Below are positions 44,251 through 55,969 of a stretch of 64,000 nucleotides of DNA, piece by piece. The DNA is from Cheiracanthium punctorium (taxonomy: Eukaryota > Arthropoda > Arachnida > Araneae > Cheiracanthiidae). The notes beneath the pieces were generated by a model that saw only the letters and a list, made by a program, of their open reading frames with translations, made no database searches and had not been told where the DNA came from. The position numbers and the translations under genes were made by a program. Positions within the stretch are counted from its first letter, which is position 1. Each line of letters begins with the position of its first letter. The stretch lies in contig JAWZYV010006146.1 in the NCBI GenBank assembly GCA_038373885.1, forward strand, positions 248,001 through 312,000, in the 5' to 3' direction.

Positions 44251-46508
44251 GTGGGGGAGAAAATTCTTGTTGCTGCTCATTTCCTTGCCGGATGGAGAGT
44301 ATATTTTAATTTACAGCTAGCCGGTCTCAGAAGGTTAAGAAAAAATAAATTTCAGCCTAAGGCTAAAAGAGGTGTAATGGTAGGATACGCATTCCGAACA
44401 AAAGGTTACTGTATCTGGTTACCAGAGGAAAATAAAATTATCGAAACCATTAACGTCAACTTTGACGAGCAAACCTTTTATAGTAAAGATAAAAATAAAA
44501 CGTGCTCACAAATTTTTGGGTTAGACAATAGCCTCAGTGGAGCAGTGATGGGCGACATACCTAATAGTTCAGAAAGTGATATAGGAAATGTCAGCGGTAG
44601 TGAGTCCGAGCCTGAGAGTTCCATATCAGACGATGCTCCCTCCTCCCACGAATCTGACGGTGAGAACGATCAGCCACAATTACGTGAAGTTAGGTGGTTA
44701 AGAAAACCAGTAACAAGGGCTGATGACAGCCGCACAGACATTTATTACTACGAGACAGGGGTGACTAAACCCGAAAAAACACAAAGAATTAGGTCTTTAA
44801 ATGAAGCTAAAAATTACTGTTCAAAACACAATATAAAATTTGAACCATATGTTTTTGATTTTTCCTCAAAAAATCTGTAGAGAGGTATAGTACAAGGTCA
44901 GAGTGGAAGTTCAACAGCTAGTGCAAACACTTCAGTATGACTAGAAAAGATAAAAGTCCCAAACACGTATAAGCAGGCGATAAAATCCCCTGGACATGAA
45001 CTTTGGCAAAATGCCATGAATGAAGAAATTAAAATTTTGAAAGAAAGAAAAGTTTGGGACTTGGTCAAACTTCCGAAAAACATTGAACCAATTGGTTGTA
45101 GGTGGGTATACACTACTAAACAAAATGAGAAAGGTGAAATCGTAAGATATAAAGCTAGACTAGTAGCCCAAGGCTATAACAAATAAAAGGCAACACATAC
45201 GATGAGACTTTCAGTCCCGTAGTGAATTTCAGTCTAGTTAGATTCTTCTTTTCCCTTTTAGTTTCGTTTAAAAAATGGACTCACTTACAATATGATATAA
45301 AATGTGCATATCTATATGCAAAATTACCTGAAAACGTATACATGCATCAACCCCCCAGTTTTGTAGAAAACAACAAGGAACAGTATGTTTGCAAATTAAA
45401 TAAAGCACTATACGGCCTACATCAAAGTGGCCGGGTTTGGTACATGGAATTAAACGAAGTCCTAACAAACATAGGCTTTAAGAAGCTTGAATGGTGCAAC
45501 TGCGTATACACACTAAAATCCAAAATAGTTCTTTAGTTGTATGTTGATGACATAGTAGTTTTCGGTAAAAATAGCAAATTAATTGAGGACAGTATTAAAT
45601 CCATAGGTAAATTTTTTGAATTAAAACCTTAGGGTAAAACACGCAAACTCTTAGGAGTGGAGTTCGAGGAAAAAGATGGAGTTCTAATCCATCAGAAAAG
45701 TTACATAGAGGAAGTGTATGAAAGATTTAAAGAATACCACATCCCTATTACCTCACTCCCCATAGCCAAAGGCACAGTGTTTTCTAAAACCCAATGTCCT
45801 CAAACTGAAACAGAAGTAAAAGAAATGCTACAATATCCATATAGAAATTTATTAGGCTGCCTTTCTTTTATCACAAGTCGTACCAGACCAGACATAAATT
45901 ATGCAGGAAATATTTTTAGCCAGTTCCAAAGCAACCCAGGGATAATTCAGTGGAATGGTTTATTAAAACTGCTAGGATACACGTATAAAACACGAGATCT
46001 TAAACTACGACTTTCATGCAGTAATTTAAAAATAACAACTTATTCCGACGCAGACTATGCTGCGAATCGGGACAATCGAACTTCAATCGGCGGTCAAATA
46101 GTCTTATTAGGCGACTCCCCAATAGCGTGGAGAACCTTTAAACAAAAGTGCATCAGCCTCAGTACGATGGAGGCCGAATTTGTTTCCTTGACTGAAGCCG
46201 CAAAAGAATTGCTATGGTTCGATCGTGTAGTTAATGAATGCATAAGTCTAAAAATTATATTAGATTCAAAAGATAGATCTCTGTTATATGTAGACAACAT
46301 GGCAGCAATAGATTTTGTTAAATCCCCTATCGAGAACTATCGGACTAAGCATATAGATGTTAAGTTATTTTTTATACGTGAACTTATTTATAAGGACATT
46401 TTTGATATTAAACATATAAGAAGTAAAGAAAATCTTGCAGACATATTCACTAAACCTCTTACCAAAAATGAACTTGCAAGTTTCATAATGAAAGTGATGC
46501 AAATGTGA
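44251..46508 (+). pseudogene. Copia pol remnant: integrase C-terminus, RT and RNase H
   Basis: The plus strand carries RGVMVGYAFRTKGYCIWLPE (end of integrase), then the RT start HELWQNAMNEEIKILKERKV and RWVYTTKQNEKGEIVRYKAR. After a frameshift near 45186 it continues YDETFSPVVNFSLVRFF, LQYDIKCAYLYAKLPENVYM, LNKALYGLHQSGRVWYMELN and an intact LYVDDIVVFG box (about 45537-45566). RNase H has TYSDADYA, LSTMEAEFVSLTEAAKELLW, YVDNMAA and KHIDVKLFFIREL, ending LADIFTKPLTK. Stops occur at 44878, 44938, 45184, 45534 and 45630. A polypurine tract (AGAGGAGAGGG, 46565-46575) follows. It may belong with the integrase piece at 40596 as one interrupted element. Confidence 0.92.
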
Positions 46509-46575
46509 ATTTTTTCTCCCTCTATTGTATAAAAAATCAAACAAGAAAAATAAAAATTTTGTATAGAGGAGAGGG

Positions 46576-49529
46576 TATTTTTTCACATTGACATATATCT
46601 AGTCTTTTTCCACCCAATAAGAATTTAAGAATTGGGATGAGTTACAATTTTTTTCTGTCGAGTAAGCAATTTAATAGTCCCGTCTGAATGTTCTTACTGC
46701 CCTACGTTAGATTCATTCCCCGGGATTCGAGCGGCCGGAAAAGCGTCTTGCCCGGTGAAAATGTAATGAGCCAGAGAATCTGCAGGAGATAGTGGTCTTC
46801 GTAGTGTGATAGTTCAGGAAGGCCTTGTCGCGGGCATGTTATTTTTAATTTAGTAAGTCCCTCGTTTTGATAAATGGAAATGCCACTAGGTCCCGCTTAC
46901 CCTTCAAAATTTAAAATATTCAGTGCTTTTTTGAAATGTTCATTCATTAAATGTTATACTAAGTGTATATTTACAAGTGTTTCTATGTATTTTTGAAGTG
47001 TTTCATGATAGTGTTATGTATTAAAAATGTTCCTCTTTTTTGCATGCATTTAAAAATTTGAGCTCATATCTAGAATTAAGTACCATGGTTATACAAATTT
47101 CTGTTTGCACATTGTTTTAAAACAGTTTCAATCTTTTTCACTGTTTGCAAATGTGTTTATACATACACTTAATTTGATATTGCACTGTGTTAATAAATAT
47201 TGTGTGAATGTGTGTAGTCAGGGGCCCCTGCATGGTGATGGATGTTTGTATTGTGTATTTGTATATTTATTGATATAGTATCTGTATTGAACTGGTGTTA
47301 AAAGTTTAAAGGTATTTAATGTAATATATTAATTTTTCATGTGAATCATGAACTGAAATTGAAAAATGGAAATTTTTTTTAACGATCGAGTACATCGTAT
47401 TTTTCTAATGAAGATATTATATAAGTATTCTATTATGAAATGTGCTTTAATATGTGTATTTAAAAATGTGTATTGAACTATGTGTTTTATTAATATTCAA
47501 ATAGAAACCTTCTATGTTTGTTATAGCACAGTAACAAGAGGGGGTGCTTTGTTAGCCCTATCAGACATTAAAGCGTTATTTTCGGTCTTGTTACCGTACT
47601 TTACTCGTAAATACTGCTTTTAAGCTTAAATACAAACAGTCAACAAGTTTCAGTTCACATTTATTTGATTCTAAAAGTTAACCTCTAAAATTCTCTTATT
47701 TGCCGTAATTCAATATCGGCCAATCAATTCATAGCATTAATTTAACCTGTAATGCTTTAAAACATCACTTAAAAGTTTCTTACCTCATAGGTTTCTCAAA
47801 TGTGAACAACTGCTAACGCACTTTCCTTTTGCGTTATGCAAATTAACTTTGACTTTCGGTTTATGCAGAATAACGCCAATCGTCCAATGATGCCGTGCGC
47901 CTCGCACGTGCCGTTTTCCCCGGTACGCATGTCCTTGGAATAGCATACTTTGCCGATCGCAGCTAAGATTTAAATACTCTTAGCTTTGATGCCTGGCTGG
48001 CGCTGCTCAGTTTTTTGCTTGCTTAGTTCTTTTTCTTTTAGCATTTTTAATTTGACAATGTTAAGATAATAAGAGTACTATAGTCGTCGGCTCAAGTGAG
48101 CTCTTACCTTTTTAAAAGGAATACTTAAACTATTAATTTGTAATAGAGAATGATAATGTAAGCTCTGTTTTACTTACTATGTTGCTTTTCTCAGATTGTA
48201 ACCGGATGAATGATCTCAAGTATCAAGATTGAAATAAAAACTGTTTTTATCTTATTGAATATACTTTTGATCACTTTACAACTTTTTACACTGTCTTTTA
48301 CATTGAGCAAGTCTTTTAAAAACTGCTTCCATTGTGCGTGAAGTCTGCCAAAGTTTTAGTTAGTACTGACGGACTTAGTGGAATTATTTGAGACTTTATA
48401 ATTTTTATTCAGCCTTTCCTCACTTGCCCGTTCAGTACTGACTTACATTAATTATACTAGATAAAATATTATAGTTAATAATTCTGTTGCTTATTTAAAC
48501 TGGATGTGATTCTTTGAATATTCATTAACAATTCAAGTGCAAATTTCAGTAAACTTTCAAGTGCCAATTTAAGCAATCTTATTAGAATAGCTGATGGAAA
48601 TATCAATTTAGAAAGTTTTCCGCATGATCAAGCTGCTAAAATTTTTAATGATGCCCGGTGACGAATGGAACAGTTGTAGCCCTGTGGTACAACTTTTGGC
48701 CAATAAAAAGCTAGATTGAGATATCACAAGTTGAGAACCATGTGTAGGAAAAAAGAATCTAGTCTTTAGCCATGCTTAAGTGTATGTGCGTACTCGTGTT
48801 GCAGTTGGTTACCAGTGCCATCTAGTAGCAAAAAGAGTCCCAATTTTTATTTTCTGATAGAAAAACTAAAGTTACAAGGGCCAAAATTTTCCTCAAGGGG
48901 AACAAAAAAATGTCACAGATAATACGCGGCGGCGGATAATCCGCATCGTAATTTTTTAAAGTTTTTTAACAGATAATCCGCGGATTATCGACAGGAAATT
49001 ACGGTAATATATTTTTAATTATTATCTTGTATACATTAGGAGGCACAATAAAACATTTTAAAAAACTGATCAATTTAAATTATAAAATTTTATTAATATA
49101 AGTATGCATAAAAATATTTGAAGTTATTTCGATCATGAAAATATGTAGATATATACTGACTTCCTCAGCATCAGATTTATTTACCATTTTATGTGCACTG
49201 CAAAAGAAGTCTGCCAAATTTACAGAAAAAAATCTGTCAGCCAGGATGCAGTTTATTTATGTTTTATAGAAGATTTCCGTATGTTTCACAGATTCTCAGT
49301 TTATTTTACAGAAATATTTCGTATATGGAAAAATAAGGAAGACTTCCGTAAAATATACGGAAATAAACTGGCGTCCTAGCTGACAGTTTTTTGTTTCTGT
49401 CAGTTCAACAGACTTTTTGTAGTGTGGAATGAAAATAAAATGAAAGTTCAATTACAAATAAAGAATTCATTGAATTCATTATTGCTGGGCCCCTGGGCTG
49501 CAGTTTACTCAGCCTAATGGATAATCCGG
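46576..49529. other. no gene; LTR-like stretch around 47550-48290
   Basis: A purine tract (AACAAGAGGGGGTG, 47534-47547) is followed by TGTTAGCCC at 47551, and about 680 bp later there is AATAAA (48232). This arrangement fits a 3' LTR of another retroelement, with low confidence. A perfect 18-bp palindrome, GATAATCCGCGGATTATC, lies at 48972-48989. No protein-coding similarity was seen. Confidence 0.35.
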
Positions 49530-49665
49530 CCCTGGTGCAGGTCCAGAGTTTTACCCTCTCGCGTGGCTGTCCATTTAATGACTTGGAGTTTGGGGTGGTT
49601 TTCTCCAAATGTAACATAAATACGTGTTAGAACCGCATAGAAAGTCCTCCCCCAAGCATAGATGA
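49530..49665 (+). repeat. diverged SINE, family 1-like
   Basis: It reads CTCGCGTGGCTGTCC, GGTTTTCTCC and CGTGTTAGAACCGCATAGAA. It is closest to the decayed copy at about 11850-11975 and shares the plan of family 1. A long A run (49676-49702) follows. Confidence 0.6.
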
Positions 49666-49879
49666 CCGCTTTGGTAAAAAAAAAAAAAAAAAAAAAAAAA
49701 AACTATCAAGATAAAAAGAAATGCGTAAAATTCCACAATCATTTTAATGAACATTAAAAAGATAATGGATTTGTGTAAATTTTTGTGCCCCACCCCAGAA
49801 TTTTTTTCTGGATCCACCACTAAGTCAAACCGGCACAGCTGGAGTAAATACCTCAAGTAAAACTTTTTGTCATTAATGA

Positions 49880-50680
49880 TGTGTTCACAGCACCCTCAAG
49901 CTGACGCAAACCCAGGCCTATCGCTTACCATGCGGGAGCTCTACCACTGAGCTACTCTGGGACGATTCCCAGATGAAATTTTTTGCATAAGAACTGGTGG
50001 CACTTATCATCTTCTGCAAACCAGATTGAACAGATTAAACATTATTTCACGACAACCCCAATATGCTGTGGATATTAGACAATTTTAGAAATTTTATCAA
50101 CCATTAGTTAGTTTTAGGAAGATTTGGAGTGTTTAGGTTGAATAATGTTTTTTTGACCAATGATGTGAAAAATTACAGAGCTGAGGATTGAACCCAGGAC
50201 CACCACTTAGTGTGCTGGTGCTCTATCACCGAGCAACTCTGGGACAATTCCCAGATGAAATTTTCACAATAGAACCATTGGCACTTATCATCATCTTCTG
50301 CAAACTACAGACTGAACAGATGAAGCATGGCAAAAAAAATTATACAAATTTGAGTGTTTAGGCTAATTAATTTAGCAACAATGAGAAAAATTCCAGAGCT
50401 GGGGATCGAACCAGATCTACTGCTTAACATGCGGGTGCTCTACTACTGAGCTACTCTGGGATGATTCCCAGATTAAATTTCTTGCATGAGAATGGTTCTT
50501 ATGCATCATTGCTAAATTAGTCAGCCTAACACTACAATTTGCCTAATTTACTTGAAAGGTTGATGAAATCACTTGCTAAAATTTGTATAATTTCCACTGA
50601 GTATCGGAGTTGTTGCAAATAAATTGTTTCATCTGTTCAACCTGTGGTTTGCAGAAGAAGATTGTAAATGCAGGAATGTT
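49880..50680 (-). repeat. cluster of tRNA-derived SINEs, family 2
   Basis: Three minus-strand heads lie head to tail at about 49905-49975, 50160-50265 and 50380-50480. Each has AGTAGCTCAGTGGTAGAGC or a close variant, an anticodon-like arm (CGCATGGTAAGCG in the first) and GGGTTCGATCCCCAGCTC or a variant. Linkers share CTTATCATCTTCTGCAAACC and AGATTGAACAGAT. From about 50505 to 50680 the same linker appears in inverted orientation. Arm pairing is partly kept, but these are repeats, not functional tRNA genes. Confidence 0.82.
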
Positions 50681-51677
50681 AATTATGTGCCAAGCTGCAC
50701 CAAAATGCAAATCTTGCAACAAATTGCGCCGAATACGTTTTTTTGACTCTGTTAATTTTTTGCCACACTCATTTATTTTTTAAAGCATGTATGGAAAGCT
50801 AGTTAGCAGTAAAACAGGAATCAAACTGTGTACGAAAGCTGCATTTTGAAGTCATTCTACCTGAACCGGATCAGACAAGCCAAGCTTTCATTCTAGTCAC
50901 CTCAACCAGGGCCAGCCAGATACGGTAAACAAGCAAAGATCCCAACTGAAAATCATGAAAGCAATTTTGAGGAAAATAAAGTAAAAGGACTGTGTTTTTT
51001 ATGTTTGCGGGGTGGAGTTGGGGGTCATGCACCGTAGGGCCGCCCCTGACCTAAACCAGCCCAGCCCGGGATACAGGGGGGTTAACAACTTTTATAATAA
51101 CATTTACCTCAAAAAAAGGGTACTTACTTATTATGCCGGTGGTCATTTCCACCAAACTATTTTTTCGTCAAATGTGCTACTACAAACCATCAATAATTCC
51201 ATGCGTCCGCATTTATTTTGGCAAAAAATCATTCATCTTGTTGGATTGCTGAGATAATACATAAGTACTGGCAAAGATGGTCTTTAATGGTTTGACTACT
51301 GGTGTTTCCCATTCTGTCTGTGTTTTCTATGAGTTTACATAGAAAAAAAAAGACTATTCAATACGAAAATTACTGGCTGCTATGTTTATTGATTTCCAAT
51401 GTAGTTAAAAAATAGAATTTCATTAAGTCTCGAAACAAGTTAAAAGCCATAAGATTTGGGTATAATTACACGGTTAATGAGCCTTAATAATTTTCCCATT
51501 ATGGGTCCTGACCGGCTTTCAACATACGCATATCTAACTATTGTTTCCACAAAGGTAGCAGTGAAATGGTGCTCCAAAGGTTTCTTTGTAGAAGCAGCCA
51601 AAATGGTGCATTTATCGTCAGTGACATAAAAGATTACCAATGGGTGGAAAATATGAAAGTTATGCTTAACTATTTAC
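50681..51677. other. intronic, nothing recognised
   Basis: Unremarkable AT-rich ARL15 intron sequence next to exon 2. Short open frames only. Confidence 0.4.
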
Positions 51678-51825
51678 CTGTAGTTGGTTCTGCAACTGAC
51701 AATGGTTCACCAACTAATGCAGCTAATGCGGTTGTTTTACCAGCACCAGAAAGTCCTAAACACAAAACTTCATACTGATCCCTAATAATAATAACAGGAC
51801 GATAACAACTGAGCCACTGCCAGCA
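51678..51825 (-). CDS. ARL15: ARL15 coding exon 2 (P-loop exon)
   Basis: A 148-bp exon with a strong acceptor (TATCTTCTTTCTAG) and a CTACAG|GTAAAT donor. It encodes CWQWLSCYRPVIIIRDQYEV followed by LCLGLSGAGKTTALAALVGE and PLSVAEPTT. GLSGAGKT is the P-loop that binds GTP phosphates, and PTTG is the start of switch I. Human ARL15 has VCIGLTGSGKT at this place and, like this protein, cysteines shortly before it that could be lipid-modified for membrane attachment. The exon ends one base into a Gly codon completed by exon 3. A 78-bp intron separates it from exon 1. Confidence 0.9.
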
Positions 51826-51903
51826 CTAGAAAGAAGATAAATGCTGAATACTCATAATAATGATTAATAAACATAATATTATTAAAATAAGTAAACAACT
51901 TAC

Positions 51904-51969
51904 TTTCCTCATACCTATTCTACAAGCAGCAAAACCAATTTGAACGTTATCAAATACTTTGGGCATTGT
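51904..51969 (-). CDS. ARL15: ARL15 coding exon 1 (start codon exon)
   Basis: The ATG at 51966 has the favourable context GACAATG and opens MPKVFDNVQIGFAACRIGMR plus Lys. It then reaches a consensus donor, AAA|GTAAGT, in phase 0, matching the phase of exon 2. Three bases before the ATG a good acceptor (TTTATTTGTTTTTATGGTTAG) suggests at least one upstream 5' untranslated exon. The 21-residue segment is not clearly conserved with vertebrate ARL15, so this exon is less certain than the others. An alternative is that it is a chance frame and the true first exon lies elsewhere. Confidence 0.65.
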
Positions 51970-52199
51970 CTAACCATAAAAACAAATAAATGGTATTAAT
52001 AGATACTTAAAATTACCAAATATAATTTTCATTTTATTAGTATTATTATATCTACGAATAAAAGGATTATAGATTTTTTTAGACTAGCGGAAAATGGTGT
52101 TATGTATACATTTATAAAAACAAAGTCGTTTCTTTCTAAGTTCGGAAAACTATAGCAAAGTTCATAAATGAGATTTGAGAGGTTGGTTGATTGAGACCC

Positions 52200-52619
52200 T
52201 TAGCCAGAGGCTGTCGTCTCGATTGTTCCGAAGAAATTCATTCATAAATAAATAAAAGTGAGTCAACCGGCCGTGACTCCGCTGCCGGGTGGCCGGAAAC
52301 GGAGTACTTCGGGCTCTGCTGCCGACCTGTGCAGAAGTCGTATTTTGGCTTACTGCACAGATATGGGCGTGATTTCAAAAGATGTAAATAAGCCGGCCAT
52401 ACGCTTCGTGATTGGCTCATTCGGAACCGTCTTATTTGCCTGGTCTGCCAAAATAGAAAATGAATCGCGGGGTGTATTTAAGGTTTCACGCCAACAGGAA
52501 GTTCTTATATGCACTCTTTGTTGTTTGTTTACGTTTCCCTATTCGGACAGTGAGATTTATCAAATTTTTAATTAAAGATGTGGAGAAAAAGAAATGATTT
52601 TGTTTTGACTATAAAAGTT
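52200..52619 (-). promoter_or_regulatory. candidate ARL15 promoter region, left part
   Basis: Unlike its surroundings this stretch is GC-rich, CpG-containing and not obviously repetitive. On the minus strand it has a CCAAT box (GAGCCAATCAC, about 52409-52419). On the plus strand there is a TATA-like ACTATAAAAG (52608-52617) beside the Copia insertion point. It lies 230-650 bp upstream of the ARL15 start codon. Its promoter role is inferred from position and composition only. Confidence 0.45.
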
Positions 52620-52624
52620 ATTGG

Positions 52625-52876
52625 TATTGGGGCAGAGTGCGAGTGGTAGAGGAATAAATTATATGGCATTCACACATTGAGAACATTTATATTTGAAACA
52701 TAACATAGCACAACATATAACATCGACGAAAAAACATTGGAATAAGTAAAACACAAAAAGGGGTAACTAGGGGCAACGGAACAGCATGTTGCCATACTAT
52801 AAAAAGGTTAACAATGGGAAAGATTATTATTTGTGACATCACAGTCACTATTTGACTTTAATAATTATCCCCAATA
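52625..52876 (-). repeat. Copia 3' LTR
   Basis: The left copy of the 252-bp LTR. It differs from the right copy at only two positions: G versus T in CACACATT(G/T)AGAAC, and G versus C in TTTGT(G/C)ACATC. Confidence 0.95.
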
Positions 52877-52884
52877 CCCCCACT

Positions 52885-54877
52885 TTATAAAAGTCCAAAT
52901 AGTTTAGAAATGCCAGACAAACGTTCGGCTGACGTGGCTTTGGTTAAACAATCAGCTAAATTATTTTCTGACTCTACATAGTTGACTGTCATCAAGCCTT
53001 CTTCAATTTTCTCTCTCACAAAATGATGCCTGATGTCAACATGTTTAACACGTCGAGAGTTGATTGGATTCTTGCTAATGCATATGGCACCTCTGTTATC
53101 ACAGTATAATTTGACTGTTTCATTTTGCAGATTTTCTAGTTCTTCTTGTAATTGCTTAAGCCATAACAGCTCTTGTGTGGCTGAACTTATAGCCATATAC
53201 TCAGCTTCTGTTGTGGACAATGCGACTGTTGTTTGTCGCTTTGAGTTCCAACTGATGGCTCCGCCTGCATTTATAAAAACATATCCAGTTGTTGAACGAC
53301 GGTCATCTTTGTTGTTAGCCCAATCGGAATCACAGTAACCACATAAACTATCTCCATTTTTGTAAAAATGCAACCTTTTTGTTAATGTGCCTTTTAAATA
53401 TCTAAATATTCTTTTAACTGCAATCCAATGTGCCTTTCCTGGATTGTTACAAAACTTGCTTAACAAACCAACTGCGTGAGCAATATCTGGTCGAGTACCT
53501 TGTGCAATATAAAGTAAAGAACCAATTGCCTCACGATATGGGACGTTTTCCATTAATTTTCTTTCTTCTTCTGATGTTGGACACATATCTTTAGATAAAT
53601 TATTTTGAAGAGTTAAAGGAGTTAATGTACCTTTACAATCTTCTAAGCCAAAACGTTTCAGTATGTCTTTAATAAATTTAATTTGATCAATAGCTATAGA
53701 ATCTTTTTGTTGAGCCCAAGAATGTAATGAGCTTCACCAAAATCTTTTACGGGAAATTGTTTGTTTAGCTTTTGAAAAAGTTTATCTTTACGTTTCTGAT
53801 CGTTCGTAATAATTAGTAAATCATCAACATATACAGCAACTATGAAATATTCCTTACCTTTGATATTGAAGAAGATGCAAGGATCTACTTTAGATCTTTG
53901 TAAATCCATTTTGAGTAGGCAATCACTTAACTTTTTATACCAAACTCTGCTGGCTTGCTTCAAACCATAAATTGATTTATTTAAGCGGCAATAACGATTT
54001 GGAAAGTGTTCCGTTTCAGGTAGTTCCATATAAATTTCTTCATCAAGCTCAGGATGGAGAAATGCTGTTTCAACATCCATTTGAAATAGCTTCAGATCAT
54101 GTTTCACTGCAAGAGATAAAAGGTAACGAATGGAACTTTGGCGAATTGCAGGTGAAAACGTTTCTTCATAATCAATCCCATATTTTTGAGAGCATCCTTT
54201 AGCAACTAGGCGAGCTTTATATCTTTCTACTTCTCCATTTGCTTTGTATTTAGTCTTGAAAATCCATCGACTTCTGATCGGTTTCTTATCAGATGGTAGG
54301 TCACAGTAGGTCCAAGAATTGTTGGCAAGATGAGCGTTTATTTCATCTTCAACAGCTATCTTCCATTTATCAGCTTCAGGTCTTTCCATTGCTTCTTCGT
54401 ACGTTTCTGGATCTTGATCATCAAAAAGGTTCGCTTGATAAACTATGAAATCCTCATTAAAATATTTACTGTTTGGAGTGATAATTCTCTTGGGATATCG
54501 ACTACTGTGAGATTCTTCTATTTCTTCTTTGGCTTCATCGTCAGTTACACTTTCCTTTTCTTCATGTTTATCTATAGACGTGACATTCTCTTCTACTTCA
54601 TCTTTGTTAGTTTCTTTAATTTCATCAGCATCTTCGGGTGGTTGGGATAAATTCTTCATAATTTCATTTTCAAGGAATATAACATCTCGGCTAATAATTA
54701 CCTTTCTTGTAAGTGGTTTGAAAATACGATAGCCTTTACTGCCTTCTGCATACCCTATGAATATTCCTTCTTCAGATTTAGCATCCCATTTCTTCCTAAG
54801 GGAGTCTGCTATATGCACCATTACTTTGCATCCAAATATCTTCAGGTGCGAAAGATCTGGCTTTCTTTTTGTCCAGA
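52885..54877 (-). pseudogene. Copia pol, 3' part: integrase tail, RT and RNase H
   Basis: It continues directly from the other side of the hAT: VWTKRKPDLSHLKIFGCKVM, then an acidic linker and RYPKR. The RT has WTYCDLPSDKKPIRSRWIFK, YKARLVAKGCSQKYGIDYEE, FQMDVETAFLHPELDEEIYM, YGLKQASRVWYKKL and the intact catalytic box VAVYVDDLLIITND. A frameshift near 53710 (after YILG) is followed in another frame by FIKDILKRFGLEDC. RNase H has GYCDSDWANNKDDRRSTTGY, LSTTEAEYMAISSATQELLW, LYCDNRGA and KHVDIRHHFVREKI, ending NLADCLTKATSAERL. The stop overlaps the polypurine tract. The canonical LNG of the AFLNGELDEE motif reads LHP here. Confidence 0.94.
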
Positions 54878-55625
54878 CTTCTTCACAGTGGCGCAGCGAC
54901 GGGGGGGGTCCAGGGGGTCCGGACCCCCCCATTGAGCTAAGGGGCCGCTATGAGCAGGGTCCGTTTATCTACAGGGCGAGTGGGGCCCATTGGCCACCAA
55001 TTTAAAGGGCCCATTTTTTCTCTAAAAAGGGCCCATTTTTTTTCTATCTTTTCCAAATTTATTCTCTAAAAAGTGTCTCTTCTTTAAAAAAAACCTCTTT
55101 TTAAACTTTGTATCGGTAGTTGGCTTGAAAAGGAGGACGCAAGGTAAAATCATCAAAGGCTTCCAGCAAGCACCGTCATAGAGACTCCTTAGGCAATAAA
55201 TCTCCAGTCGTGTCTCTGATAGGGAATTTGTGGGGCTAGGATGGACGAATCGGACAATGTAAAGGGAAGTAATTCGCACCCTTGTAGCGCAAAGGAACGG
55301 AATATCCTCAGAAAGAATCTATTCATGCTACAATTAAGTGATAACAAAATTGTCATGAAGGAAAGAGGAAAATATATTGCCTATATTGTAGTCTTCAAGC
55401 ATACCACTCTTCTTTTCTCGAGATAAACAAGCCACAGTATTCAAATAGTGAATACACACACACACACACACACAACAAACAGTAAAAAAGAGGGTCTGCT
55501 GGGAGCTTAGATGTGGTATAACGAAATTTCGAATGGTTCAGTTTTAGTCTCTCCTGAATTCACTTGAGTTGGATGCCTTTAGTTTGTAAGCAGAAGTTTA
55601 AGTTTTGGGTTCTTCGTTTCTTACG

Positions 55626-55855
55626 ATCATGAATTCGTCCAGTTTAAAAAGAAAGAAAACCCAAAGTGAAATGTTTTTATCTTTAAGAAAAAAATTAAAG
55701 CCGATGATGGTGATCATGCAGCATCAAAGACTGTTCATAGTATGGATGGGCCCGGACCCGGCGAAAAATCTGTTGCACCGAAAGAAACCTTTGAGGGTGT
55801 TAAATCTCAAGCTCATCCTCTTGATATTGGGCTCTACATTAACAAAGAGGTAAAC
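55626..55855 (+). pseudogene. hAT (ZMYM/TTF-type) transposase N-terminus
   Basis: The frame begins MNSSSLKRKKTQSEMFLSLR. After a frameshift the line continues DDGDHAASKTVHSMDGPGPG and PLDIGLYINKEVN, the segment that begins the TTF-type zinc-finger region of ZMYM1-like hAT transposases (typically DIG.YI). It then meets AAAGAG|GTAAAC, which could be a splice donor. No catalytic domain was recognised in the rest of the element. Confidence 0.65.
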
Positions 55856-55969
55856 TTTACTTGATTAAATTTCAAAATAACTTTACACAACAGAGGAGGT
55901 GGAATCACACAGACGTGGTTCATAAGTTATTACCAGTAAAAATCTTAATATGAAAAGATCTTTCAAGTA

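Noticed and set aside
49905..49975. Possible functional tRNA gene (minus strand)
   Set aside because: The heads lack a full acceptor stem match, repeat several times with linkers, and differ in their anticodon-like loop. SINE origin explains them better.
51967..52619. Exact 5' untranslated exon of ARL15
   Set aside because: An acceptor before the start codon implies one, but candidate donors in the GC-rich block are weak and I could not choose among them.
53972..54650. Plus-strand open frames of 67-106 codons
   Set aside because: They are antisense to the well-conserved Copia pol frame and reflect its codon composition.
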